Shown piece after piece: positions 1-8,556 of a stretch of DNA of 64,000 nt; position 1 is the first letter of the stretch; every line of letters starts with the position of its first letter. A model generated the notes under the pieces. The model saw only the letters and a list, made by a program, of their open reading frames with translations. It was not told the DNA's origin and searched no databases. Source of the stretch: Streptomyces netropsis (GTDB taxonomy: Bacteria; Actinomycetota; Actinomycetes; Streptomycetales; Streptomycetaceae); contig NZ_JACHJG010000006.1 in assembly GCF_014203545.1 (NCBI RefSeq), forward strand, positions 357,249 through 421,248. Reading direction: 5' to 3'. A program made the translations under genes and the position numbers.

Positions 1-52
1 ATCGCGCAATGAGTCTTGGACAGTCGCAGGGCCCTGGCGGTGCACTCGGAGC

Positions 53-547
53 ATGACCGAAGAAGCCAAGACCTGCGCACCGCAGGCCGACCCCGCCGTA
101 TCGGTGGTCGGCCCGGACGACGGCGAGACGATCGACCTGGGCACCACGCGCATGCGCGTCCTCGAAGACGGCAGCCATACCGGGCACCGCCTCGCTGTCG
201 CCGAGTCCGTCCTCGCCCCGTACACCGCCGGACCGCCGCAGCACCGCCACTCCCGGCACGACGAGGGTTTCTACATCGTCTCCGGCACGGTGCGGTTCAC
301 CGTCGGGGACAAGGACTACGACGCCACCACGGGTACGCTCGTGATGGTCCCGCCCGGCGTCCCCCACACGTTCGCCAACCTGACCGACCAACCCGCCGTC
401 ATGCTCAGCATCTTCACCCCCGACCTGTACGTGCAGTACTTCCGAGACCTCCAGAACGTGATCGCCGACGGTCGGCCGCTGACGCCACAGGCCGGCATCC
501 AGCTGATGAGCCACTACGCGACCGAGCCCGCCACCGACCTCACCTGA
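53..547 (+). CDS. Cupin-domain protein
   Basis: A 164-residue single-domain cupin, cytoplasmic (no signal peptide). The metal-binding cupin motif 1 is visible as HRHSRHDEGFYIVSG, giving ligands His64, His66 and Glu71. The motif 2 histidine lies in PPGVPHTF (His105). Small cupins of this type bind a divalent metal and act as isomerases, dioxygenases or ligand-binding proteins; the substrate cannot be read here. The ATG at 53 is the only start that keeps the domain complete. It stands alone, 149 bp before the next gene. Confidence 0.85.
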   Translation: MTEEAKTCAPQADPAVSVVGPDDGETIDLGTTRMRVLEDGSHTGHRLAVAESVLAPYTAGPPQHRHSRHDEGFYIVSGTVRFTVGDKDYDATTGTLVMVPPGVPHTFANLTDQPAVMLSIFTPDLYVQYFRDLQNVIADGRPLTPQAGIQLMSHYATEPATDLT

Positions 548-696
548 AGCCGGCGGGATGCCCGCCCCACCGTGCCTCGGGACGGTGGCGGCGCGCTCCG
601 GTTCGGCCAAGGGGTAGCCGGGAACGGGCGGGGAGGCCGTCCCGTCGTGTGACCCACATCACGGGAACCCGTACCTTCCATCGGACATATCAAGAC

Positions 697-1326
697 GTGA
701 CGTCAATACACACCCGCATCAGGGACGGCGACCCGGACTCCTTCCGCCATCTCTTCCGCTCACACGCCCAGATCGTCCACCGCTACGCCATCCGCGCCAC
801 CGGCGACCGGTCCACCGCCGAGGACATCGTCTCGCTCACGTTCCTGGAGGCCTGGCGCCTCCGCGCCAAGCTTCCCGAGGAGCCGGACGGCGCGAAGGCC
901 TGGCTGATGGGCATCGCGGTGAATGTCCAGCGCAACACCAACCGTGCCGCCCGCCGCCACGAGAAGGCCCTGGCCCGCATGCCCGCCAAGGAAGCCGTGC
1001 CGGACATCGCGGGTGAAGTGGTGGGCAGGATGGCGGACGCCGAACAGCTCACCGCCGCGAAGAACGCCCTGGGGAAGCTGCGCCGGTCGGAGCGCGAGGT
1101 CGTCACCCTCTGCGTCTGGTCCGGCCTGAGCTATGCGGAAGCGGCCGAGGTCCTGGGCGTGGCCGTCGGCACCGTACGGTCGCGGCTGTTCCGGGCCCGC
1201 GAGCGCCTGCGCAAGCTCACCGAACAGGAGCTCCGGCAACACGCTGACGAGACGGCGGCCCGGCGGCCCGAGCACCTCCACCTGCACCTGAACCTGAACC
1301 GGACGACCGAGAAGTGGAACCGATGA
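697..1326 (+). CDS. ECF RNA polymerase sigma factor (SigE-like, region 2 and region 4)
   Basis: A 209-residue sigma-70 family protein. Region 2 is at about residues 15-85 (ATGDRSTAEDIVSLTFLEAW is the characteristic helix) and region 4 at about 135-185, with the HTH GLSYAEAAEVLGVAVGTVRS. The frame stays open far upstream, but homology starts only here, so the GTG at 697 is chosen. The C-terminal tail is rich in His/Leu repeats. Its stop overlaps the start of the next gene by ATGA, so the two are translationally coupled. That arrangement is typical of an ECF sigma factor and its membrane partner. Confidence 0.9.
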   Translation: MTSIHTRIRDGDPDSFRHLFRSHAQIVHRYAIRATGDRSTAEDIVSLTFLEAWRLRAKLPEEPDGAKAWLMGIAVNVQRNTNRAARRHEKALARMPAKEAVPDIAGEVVGRMADAEQLTAAKNALGKLRRSEREVVTLCVWSGLSYAEAAEVLGVAVGTVRSRLFRARERLRKLTEQELRQHADETAARRPEHLHLHLNLNRTTEKWNR

Positions 1327-2360
1327 TGCGTATCTCCCGACGGCCCCAAGAGCCGCTCGACCACAGCGACTTCGACCTCCTGCTCCCCCGGCAGGACGAG
1401 ACCGCCCTGCCCAAGGCCCGGCAGGACCTGCTCGAAGAGGCCCTGTGGGCCGAGGCGCACCGGACCGCCCCGCACGCACCGCGCTCCCGTGCGCACCGCA
1501 CGGCCTGGATCGCGCTACCGGCTGCCGCAGCCGTGATCGCGGGTGCCGTGATCGTTGCCCCGGACAGCTCGGGCACCTCGGGTACGGACACCCGCCCGCC
1601 GAAGGCCGGCGCGAAGCTGCAACCCGGCACCGGCAAAGGACTGTCGGCGACCGTCGACCGCATCTCGCTCGTGGCGGCGCGGCAGCCGGCCCTGGAGCCC
1701 CGGCAGGACCAGTACATCTACGTGGAGAGCAAGGTGACGGGCGGGCGCGTCGACAGGGCGGGCGGCAAGGAGAAGCTCGTGGTGACTCCGCTGCACTCGC
1801 GCCAGGTCTGGCACTCGCCCGACGGCCTCAAGAATTTCCTCTATGAGCCCGGCCATGCATTCATGGACAAGAACGGCGAGGACCTCGACCTCGACCGTCC
1901 CGATGACGTCACCGACCGGGGCTCCTACAACAGCGTCAAGGCGCTCCCCACCGACCCCGACGTCCTGCTCAAGCGCCTCTACCGGGGGGGCAGGATGGGC
2001 AACCCGCAGGCCGACTGGACGGCGTTCGGGGAGATAGGCCAGCTGTTGGAGGAGCAGATCGCGGCGCCGAAGATCAGCGCCGCACTGTTCAAGGCGGCTG
2101 CCAAGATCCCGGGCGTCACGCTCGTGGACAAGGCTGCCGACGCGACCGGCCGGCCCGGTGTCGCGATCACTTGTACCGGCCCCAACAGCCGTCAGGAGTG
2201 GATCTTCGACAGGAACACCTATGCGTACCTCGGCCAGCGTGATGTGCTGGTCAAGCCGTATCGGGGCCTCGAACCCGGCGCCGTCACCTACGAGACCGTG
2301 GTCGTCAAGCGAGCCGTGGTCGACGCGAAGAAGGAACTCCCCGACGGCACGACGCTCTGA
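1323..2360 (+). CDS. CU044_5270 family membrane-anchored protein, probable partner of the ECF sigma factor
   Basis: About 345 residues: a short cytoplasmic N-terminus, one membrane segment (AWIALPAAAAVIAGAVIVA, near residues 60-80) and an extracytoplasmic domain of about 260 residues. This is the CU044_5270 layout, found almost always downstream of an ECF sigma factor in actinomycetes and thought to regulate it or respond with it. The start at 1323 gives an ATGA overlap with the sigma gene and has a GAGAAG ribosome-binding site upstream. An in-frame ATG at 1314 has poorer spacing. No anti-sigma zinc motif (HxxxCxxC) is visible, so an anti-sigma role is inference from position. Confidence 0.8.
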   Translation: MMRISRRPQEPLDHSDFDLLLPRQDETALPKARQDLLEEALWAEAHRTAPHAPRSRAHRTAWIALPAAAAVIAGAVIVAPDSSGTSGTDTRPPKAGAKLQPGTGKGLSATVDRISLVAARQPALEPRQDQYIYVESKVTGGRVDRAGGKEKLVVTPLHSRQVWHSPDGLKNFLYEPGHAFMDKNGEDLDLDRPDDVTDRGSYNSVKALPTDPDVLLKRLYRGGRMGNPQADWTAFGEIGQLLEEQIAAPKISAALFKAAAKIPGVTLVDKAADATGRPGVAITCTGPNSRQEWIFDRNTYAYLGQRDVLVKPYRGLEPGAVTYETVVVKRAVVDAKKELPDGTTL

Positions 2361-2440
2361 GCCGATCCTGACCTCAAGCATCCGGATCGGCAGCCGCACC
2401 TGCCCGAGGGGCCTCGCTCGCCGCGGCGGTTCCGGGCCCG

Positions 2441-4444
2441 CTACCGGTCCACTGAGCGGTCACCGAATGCGGTCCACGGGCGCCAGCCGCTGCCGGGCTG
2501 AGCCTGTACACGAGTGCGTATCCGCCCTTGGGCGGTAACGGCGAAGACGTGAATCCGTCCGGTGGCATCAGCCGTGGCCGTGGGCAGGGCGGCGAGCTGG
2601 ACACCGGGCTCGCCGAAGTCGTCAGCGGCATCCCAGCTACCGCCGGGGGTGACCTGCCGGCGGTGGCTGAGCCGAGCGCCGCCAGGAGACAGGGCGAAGG
2701 CGTCGAGCCTGCCGTCGGCGTCGGCGACGAGCGCCGGGGCCGTGGCGGTCCAGCCGAACATCGGTTGCCAGTCGTCCCAGCCTCCGCTCGGCACGGTCTG
2801 CCGCCGGGAGAACGTCGCCACACCGGACGGGGCCATCGCGGCGACGGTGAGCCTGCCGCTGCCGTCACGTGCCACGCGCGGCGCGGTGCCGGCCGCGGTG
2901 CCGAAGCGGCTCCACTGTGCCCAGGCGCCGTTGGGACTCTCCTGCCACCGGTGGTAGATCCCGGCGCCACCGGGCGCGAGGGCGAAGACTTCCAACCGCC
3001 CGTCGGCGTTGGCTGCGACGACGGGCGGTGCGCCCGCGGGGCCGCCGAAGCCGCCGTCCCACGCGTCCCAGGTCGGCGATCCGGGTGAGGCCTGCCGTCG
3101 CCGGGCGATGGCGGTGCCGCCCGGGCCGAGCGCGAAGACCTCCAGTCTGCCGTCGGCGTTGCGGGCGACGGCCGGGGCTGCGCCTGCCGGGCCACCGAAC
3201 TCCTCCCAGTCGTGCCAGCTGCCGTCGGGCCGCTGCACCCGGTGGTGCAGGTTGACACCGCCCGGGGCGAGGGAGAACACCTCCAGCCTGCCGTCGGTGT
3301 TGCGGCCGAGCGTGGGAGCTGCCCCGGCCGGTCCGCCGAACGACTCCCACGGCGACCACGTGTCGGCCTGCGGGTCCAGTTGGGCGCGTCGCAGCAACGA
3401 ACCGTCGCCCGCGTCCAGCGCGAACACGGTCAGCCGGCCGGCGACATCCAGTCCGGCGGCGGGGTTGTCGACGCTCCGCCAGGGCGGTGGTGTGTCCCGC
3501 CACTGCAAGGGGGCGAGGTACAGCCCCTGGCGGAACCAGCCCGCGGCACTCCCGTGCCACTCCTGTCCGTCGGTGACCACCTCGACCGCGTGACCGGGCA
3601 CATGGCCCGCGTAACCGCCGAGGTCGAAGGAGAACGGATTCCGGGACGCGAACACGTCGGTGCCGTCGTAGCCGTTGCGGGGCCCGATGAACAGGTAGTA
3701 CCAGCCGTCCCGCTCGACGACGAAGGGCGACTCGGTGACCGATACCGTCGCGGCGGTGGTCGCGTCGGTGAACGCGATTCCCGGTTCACTCCAGTGCAAC
3801 AGGTCCTCGGAGCGCCGGAAGGCCACCACGTGCCGGCCGCCCTGGCCGGACAGTTCGGTGTAGTACATCACCCACTGGCCGGCGATCCTCACCACCATCG
3901 GGTCGCGCGCCACGCGCCCCCGGAAGAGCGGGCCGGTCGGGACTCGCGTCCAGGTGAACAGGTCGGTCGAGGTGGCGAGGTTGATCGCGGCACCGCTCCG
4001 GCCACCGGCGGCATAGAACATCCAGTACGTGCCGCCTGCCTCGATGACGTGCGGCGCCCACAGGTGTTCCTCGCCGAAGTAGGCCGGGTCGACGGTCAGC
4101 GCGTCGGCGTGCGTGGTCCATGGTCCGTACGGATCCGGGGCGGAGGCGTGGGCGAAGGAGACCTCGGCCGCGCTGTCGGGGGCTTGGCCGGGAGGCGCAC
4201 CGGCACCGACGATGCTGAACAGGTGCCACTGGCCCGCTGCCTTGATCAGCGTGTGGTCGTTCAGGTAGCGCCGCCCACCGGGGGTGGACGGATCGTAGAC
4301 GTGTGTGAAGGGCCCCGCGTCGATCCACCGGTGGGGCGGGGGCGGCGCAGCGGTGGCGACCGCGCCGCCCACGGCCCCCGGCAGTGCGAGGGCACCCGCC
4401 GCGGCGCAGCCCTGGAGCAGACGACGTCTGCTGATCGGATACAT
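2441..4444 (-). CDS. Secreted GH43-like glycosidase fused to PLL/tectonin-type beta-propeller repeats
   Basis: 667 residues. The N-terminus carries a twin-arginine-type signal (SRRRLLQGCAAAGALALPG). Residues about 40-320 form a five-bladed-propeller glycosidase-like domain; the GH43-type acidic triad can be placed at Asp63 (LNDHTLI), Asp181 (ARDPMVV) and Glu239 (VTESPFV). From about residue 345 to the end are repeats of roughly 45 residues of the form NADGRLEVFALGPGG with W-x-x-W between them, as in lectin-like tectonin/PLL propellers that bind glycans. It is last of three co-oriented genes sharing these repeats, 66 bp after its neighbour. Arabinan, galactan or another glycan may be the substrate; the sequence does not say which. 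Confidence 0.8.
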   Translation of the reverse strand: MYPISRRRLLQGCAAAGALALPGAVGGAVATAAPPPPHRWIDAGPFTHVYDPSTPGGRRYLNDHTLIKAAGQWHLFSIVGAGAPPGQAPDSAAEVSFAHASAPDPYGPWTTHADALTVDPAYFGEEHLWAPHVIEAGGTYWMFYAAGGRSGAAINLATSTDLFTWTRVPTGPLFRGRVARDPMVVRIAGQWVMYYTELSGQGGRHVVAFRRSEDLLHWSEPGIAFTDATTAATVSVTESPFVVERDGWYYLFIGPRNGYDGTDVFASRNPFSFDLGGYAGHVPGHAVEVVTDGQEWHGSAAGWFRQGLYLAPLQWRDTPPPWRSVDNPAAGLDVAGRLTVFALDAGDGSLLRRAQLDPQADTWSPWESFGGPAGAAPTLGRNTDGRLEVFSLAPGGVNLHHRVQRPDGSWHDWEEFGGPAGAAPAVARNADGRLEVFALGPGGTAIARRRQASPGSPTWDAWDGGFGGPAGAPPVVAANADGRLEVFALAPGGAGIYHRWQESPNGAWAQWSRFGTAAGTAPRVARDGSGRLTVAAMAPSGVATFSRRQTVPSGGWDDWQPMFGWTATAPALVADADGRLDAFALSPGGARLSHRRQVTPGGSWDAADDFGEPGVQLAALPTATADATGRIHVFAVTAQGRIRTRVQAQPGSGWRPWTAFGDRSVDR

Positions 4445-4510
4445 GGGTCCTCCCGCAGGGGTGCCGCGGCCGGCCGGGCCTCGTCGCCCCGGCCGGCCAC
4501 GGGTGTCGGT

Positions 4511-6031
4511 TCACTTGACGGGCGGGCCGGAAGTGCTGTTGAGCCAGGCCCATTCGGACCAGGTGCTGAAGCCGGTCTGCCACCTGTGGTGCACCCCGGC
4601 CTGGCTCGTCCCGAAGACCTCGATGCGGCCGTCGGCATTCGCCGTGGCACTGATCTCGGTGCCGCCGGTTCCGAAGTTGTCCCAGTCGGCGTAAGGAGCG
4701 TTCGCGCCCTTCTGCCAGATGTGCATGGCGGCATCACCGTTGATGGCGAAGACCTCCACACGCCCGTCGGGACTGCGGTCGCTGGTGAGCTGGGAATTCG
4801 CAGGACCGCCCGTCGGCTCCCAGCCCGACCAACTGGTCGGACTCGTCTGATACCTGTGGAACACCCCCACCGGGCCGGAAGCGAACACCTCCAAGCGGCC
4901 GTCCGCGTTGTGGTCGACGGTCACGTCATGACCGCCGCCACCGAAGTCCTCCCACTGCGACCAACCACCGTTGACCGCCGTCTGATACTGATGCTGGAAC
5001 GTGCTCCCGTTGAGCGCGAACACCTCAAGACGGCCGTCGACAGCCTTCTCCATCTTCACCCGGCTGTCCGTGGGACCACCGCCGGAAGGCTCCCACTCCG
5101 ACCAACCGCCGTTCGGAGCAGCCTGATACCGGTGGAACACCCCCTTCGGCCCCGAGGCGAACACCTCGAGACGGCCATCGGCGTTGACCCCCGCGGCCAC
5201 GCTGCTCCCGCCGGTACCGAACGCCTGCCAGTCCGACCAGGCGCCGGACGGGGAGAGCTGATAGCGGTGCTGGGCAACGTCGCCATTGATCGCGAACGCC
5301 TCCAGACGCCCGTCGGCATTCGACGCGATCGCGAGCTGCGCATGGCCGGGCCCGCCCAGCCGCTCCCACTCCGACCAGGCGCCGTTGACCTGGGTCTGCC
5401 AGGCGTGGTGCACCCCGTCGGCCCCGGCCGCGAACACCTCCAGTCGGCCGTCGGCCGACCGCGCCGACACCACCCGGCCCGACTCCTGGGGGTACACCAG
5501 CGGCGCGGGGCCGGGGCCCGGATGCCCGAGTCGCGCCACCGCGGCGCGTGCCTCGCCCATGTGCCGCAGGTGATGGCCCATGACGTACGTGGACCACGGC
5601 TGCCAGTTCTTCCCCTGGTTGGAGATACGGTACGCCTCGTTCGCGTTGCACTGGGCATCGTAGGCGCAGGCGTCGTCGACCTCCGCATGCCAGTAGTTGT
5701 TGATCTGCCACAGCCCGCGGTCGGTCGACGCCGGGGTGTTGCCCGTCGTGTTCGACGCGGACGGGTTGCAGCTCGACTCGGCCAGTGCGACGGCGACGGC
5801 GAGTTCCAGCGCCTCGCCGCGCCAGCCCGCGTTGTAGCCGACCTGGGCGCACAGGTCGCTCGGGTCCGCTTGTGCCGGTGAGGCGCCGATGACCAGGCCC
5901 GCCGCGGCGAGCAGCGGAGCCAGCACCGACACGACGATACGGCGGCAAGCACCTCTGGCCGGCAAGGCCGTTCTCGCTCGCCGATAGCCCAGGATCGATA
6001 TCAACTGCTGCCCCTTCAGGTGGCCGGTCAT
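4511..6031 (-). CDS. Secreted lysozyme/transglycosylase-like enzyme with PLL/tectonin-type repeats
   Basis: About 506 residues. A hydrophobic signal segment (VVSVLAPLLAAAGLVIGASP, residues 34-53) ends near AQA-DP. Residues 58-150 resemble a lysozyme-like transglycosylase domain: Glu85 in VALAESSCNP is the likely catalytic acid, followed by DRGLWQINNYWHAEV, and four cysteines suggest disulfides. From about residue 180 are seven or more beta-propeller repeats (NADGRLEVFA...WSEWE). The ATG at 6031 overlaps the upstream stop (ATGA). A TTG at residue 10 preceded by a GGGGCAG site is an alternative start. It probably cleaves the glycan strand of peptidoglycan; this is family-based inference. Confidence 0.8.
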   Translation of the reverse strand: MTGHLKGQQLISILGYRRARTALPARGACRRIVVSVLAPLLAAAGLVIGASPAQADPSDLCAQVGYNAGWRGEALELAVAVALAESSCNPSASNTTGNTPASTDRGLWQINNYWHAEVDDACAYDAQCNANEAYRISNQGKNWQPWSTYVMGHHLRHMGEARAAVARLGHPGPGPAPLVYPQESGRVVSARSADGRLEVFAAGADGVHHAWQTQVNGAWSEWERLGGPGHAQLAIASNADGRLEAFAINGDVAQHRYQLSPSGAWSDWQAFGTGGSSVAAGVNADGRLEVFASGPKGVFHRYQAAPNGGWSEWEPSGGGPTDSRVKMEKAVDGRLEVFALNGSTFQHQYQTAVNGGWSQWEDFGGGGHDVTVDHNADGRLEVFASGPVGVFHRYQTSPTSWSGWEPTGGPANSQLTSDRSPDGRVEVFAINGDAAMHIWQKGANAPYADWDNFGTGGTEISATANADGRIEVFGTSQAGVHHRWQTGFSTWSEWAWLNSTSGPPVK

Positions 6032-7551
6032 GTCATGGGGGGACCGGAGGTGCCGTTCACCCAGGTCCATTGCGACCAGGTGCTGAACCCGGTCTGCCAC
6101 CTGTGGTGGACCCCCGCCTGACTGCTGCCGAAGACCTCGATACGGCCGTCGGCATTGGTGGCGGCAGTGATCTCGGTTCCGCCGGTGCCGAAGTTGTCCC
6201 AGTCGCTGTAGGGAGCGTTCACGTCCTTCTGCCAGATGTGCGCGGCGGTCTCACCGTTGATGGCGAAGACCTCGACACGCCCGTCGGCGGTGCGGTCGCT
6301 CGTGAGCCGGGAATTGGCAGGGCCTCGCGTGGGCTCCCACCCCGACCAACTGGTGGGGCTCGTCTGGTACCTGTGGAACACCCCCACCGGTCCCGAAGCG
6401 AACACCTCGAGACGACCGTCGGCATTGTGGTCGACGGTCACGTCGTGACCGCCACCGCCGAAGTCCTCCCACTCCGACCAGCCGCCGTTGACGGCGGTCT
6501 GGTACTGGTGCTGGAAGACGCTCCCGTTGAGGGCGAACACCTCGAGCCGGCCGTCAGGAGCCTTCTCCATCTTCACCCGGCTGCCGGTGGGGCCACCGCC
6601 CGTGGGCTCCCAGGTCGACCAACCGCTGTTGGGCGCGGTCTGATATCTGTGGAAGACGCCCACCGGACCGGAGGCGAACACCTCGATACGGCCATCACCG
6701 TTGACTCCGGCAGCGACAGTGCTTCCACCGGTACCGAAGTTCTCCCAGTCCGACCAGGCACCGGACGGCGTCAGCTGGTAACGGTGCTGGACGGTGTCGC
6801 CGTTGGCGGCGAATGCCTCCAGCCGGCCATCGGCGTTGGGAGCGACCGCGAGCTGCGCGTTACCGGGGCCGCCCAGCCGCTCCCACTCCGACCAGCCGCC
6901 GTTGACCTGGGTCTGCCAGGCGTGGTGCACCCCGTCGGCCCCGGCCGCGAAGATCTCCAGCCTGCCGTCGGCCGACCGCGCCGAGACCACCCGGCCCGAC
7001 TCCACCGGATACACCAACGGCGGGGGCCCGGGGCGTTGGCCTGGCGTGCACGGTATGGTCACGCCGCGTTCCGCGAGGTAGGGAATGGGGTCGATGCCAT
7101 GATTCATGCTGGTGTCGCGTCGCACCCGCAGGTGGAGGTGGGGACCGTCGGCCTGGCCTTCGGCACCCATGAGCGCGATGCGCTGACCGGCCGTCACCCG
7201 GTCGCCCACGGACACGTCCCGCCGGTACATGTGCCCGTACTCGGTCACCGTTCCGTCGGGGTGCAGGATGCGGATCCACTGGCCGTAGCCGTCGGCGGGA
7301 CCTGAGTTGATGACCTCGCCGTCGCCCACGGCATGGATCGGAGTGCCGTAGTTGCTGGCGATGTCGATGCCGTCGTGATCGCGAGCGCCGCCGTAGGGAT
7401 CGGAAATGAAGCCGACCGTCGGGCAAGAAGCGGCGAATCCGGCTACCTGGGCTCGCGCGGCGGCCGGGGACGTCGTCATCAACGACGGCAGTACGGTGAC
7501 TGCCGCCGCGAGAACGAGGCGCAGCGCACGTCTGGAAAGACCGTGTAGCAC
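6028..7551 (-). CDS. Secreted M23 (LytM-type) metallopeptidase with PLL/tectonin-type repeats
   Basis: 507 residues from GTG 7551, chosen because GGAAGGA lies just upstream and a signal peptide follows (LVLAAAVTVLPSLM). The M23 domain covers residues about 45-160. The zinc ligands are His59 and Asp63 (DHDGIDIA) and His140 of GPHLHLRV; His107 (EYGHMYR) is also conserved. The enzyme should cut peptide cross-links in bacterial cell walls. Residues about 180-507 are the same repeats as in the next gene, nearly identical at DNA level. It is first in the three-gene run, so the operon promoter should lie upstream. Confidence 0.88.
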   Translation of the reverse strand: MLHGLSRRALRLVLAAAVTVLPSLMTTSPAAARAQVAGFAASCPTVGFISDPYGGARDHDGIDIASNYGTPIHAVGDGEVINSGPADGYGQWIRILHPDGTVTEYGHMYRRDVSVGDRVTAGQRIALMGAEGQADGPHLHLRVRRDTSMNHGIDPIPYLAERGVTIPCTPGQRPGPPPLVYPVESGRVVSARSADGRLEIFAAGADGVHHAWQTQVNGGWSEWERLGGPGNAQLAVAPNADGRLEAFAANGDTVQHRYQLTPSGAWSDWENFGTGGSTVAAGVNGDGRIEVFASGPVGVFHRYQTAPNSGWSTWEPTGGGPTGSRVKMEKAPDGRLEVFALNGSVFQHQYQTAVNGGWSEWEDFGGGGHDVTVDHNADGRLEVFASGPVGVFHRYQTSPTSWSGWEPTRGPANSRLTSDRTADGRVEVFAINGETAAHIWQKDVNAPYSDWDNFGTGGTEITAATNADGRIEVFGSSQAGVHHRWQTGFSTWSQWTWVNGTSGPPMT

Positions 7552-7892
7552 GTGGCGTCCTTCCCCCTCGGGGTCATGTCGGAACGGACGGGTGGGGTAC
7601 GGTCGCGGCTCGTTGAGCGAGGGATGGCGCGCACCGGCGGGGTGGACGCTAGCCACGGCTGCCCGGTGAGGGCATCGGGAACGCTACGGGTTGACAAAGC
7701 GGCGTCCGCGGCGGCCGGGGTGCCGGTGCGCCTGCCGTCCCAGGTGCGGCGTCTCCCTTCAGCCGGCCGTCGACCGGCCCCACACGGGCGGGGAGCAGTT
7801 ACGCCTACGGATCTTGTGGTGGGGATACGGACGGGGTGGCGGAAAGGCCGGCGACTGTTCCACCAAGGCGGGCCCCGCCGTCTGCAATACGG
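7552..7892. other. Intergenic region upstream of the PLL-repeat operon
   Basis: No gene is supported here. Short open frames on both strands have no ribosome-binding site or family resemblance. The minus strand must contain the promoter of the three secreted enzymes, but I could not pick a convincing -35/-10 pair. Confidence 0.5.
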
Positions 7893-7920
7893 CAATGTCC
7901 CCTCTCGCGAGGGGACATTG
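7893..7920 (-). terminator. Perfect hairpin terminator of the 7925-8314 gene
   Basis: A perfect 12-bp stem (CAATGTCCCCTC and its complement) with a 4-base TCGC loop, five bases past the stop codon of the minus-strand gene. There is no U-tract, as is common for actinobacterial intrinsic terminators. Confidence 0.7.
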
Positions 7921-7924
7921 TGGA

Positions 7925-8314
7925 CTACTTGGCGCGTACCTTGCGGACCTTTGGCGGCTCACATTCCTTCGCGGCGGCAATAAAGGGCTCGAGCGCATCA
8001 TGGAGCTTATTCAGCGAGTCGGGCCCGAGATCGATCTGGTAATACTGGACAGACGGGATCAACCTGGGTTCGAATTCGCTGCTTCCGTCCTCATCGTTCT
8101 TCGCGGCCCCCACCCGGACCTCCATACCTGGGACTGCGAACGTGTGCAGATGGACGTCCCCGGTCACGGTCGGATCGAGGTCGTCGTAAGACTCGACCTT
8201 CACCCATATCTCCTGGGTGAAGGACTGGTCTCCCACCGTCAATGTTCTGCCTCCCTTCTGCACACCCGGCTCGCCTTGCCGCGATTCGTCTACCTCAATA
8301 AATCTGGTGCCCAT
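7925..8314 (-). CDS. Hypothetical protein, 129 residues
   Basis: No family recognised. It is soluble and acidic with no signal peptide. The middle part (FTQEIWVKVESYDD, then VQYYQIDLGPDSL) reads like a small beta-rich protein, and the C-terminus is basic (VRKVRAK). The ATG at 8314 has an AGAAGGGG site 6-7 bases upstream. Base composition is less GC-rich than its neighbours, which may indicate recent acquisition. A strong hairpin follows the stop. Confidence 0.6.
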   Translation of the reverse strand: MGTRFIEVDESRQGEPGVQKGGRTLTVGDQSFTQEIWVKVESYDDLDPTVTGDVHLHTFAVPGMEVRVGAAKNDEDGSSEFEPRLIPSVQYYQIDLGPDSLNKLHDALEPFIAAAKECEPPKVRKVRAK

Positions 8315-8556
8315 CAACGCCCCTTCTCAAGAACGACCAAATCCTAGCTGCTGCTGGGGAGTTGCACTCCATCGGGAAGACGTCAGGAGGCCGCTGCTGT
8401 TCCCGGACATCCTTTATCTGCCGTCTCAATGGGTGCGGCGGCAGCGGATGAGGGTGCGTCCGATGCTGGTGACGGCCGAAAAGCCGGGGTTCCGGATGCC
8501 CCGGCCTCGCTTCGACGGGGTCTGGCAGCGCCGATCGACGCGTGGTACGAAGAGGC

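Noticed and set aside
2361..2440. Bidirectional terminator between converging genes
   Set aside because: CCGATC...GATCGG can pair but the stem is short and broken; not convincing.
3212..5881. An 889-codon open frame on the plus strand
   Set aside because: It is antisense to the PLL-repeat genes. It is open because of GC3 bias on the opposite strand; the translation is Gly/Arg/Val-rich with no domain.
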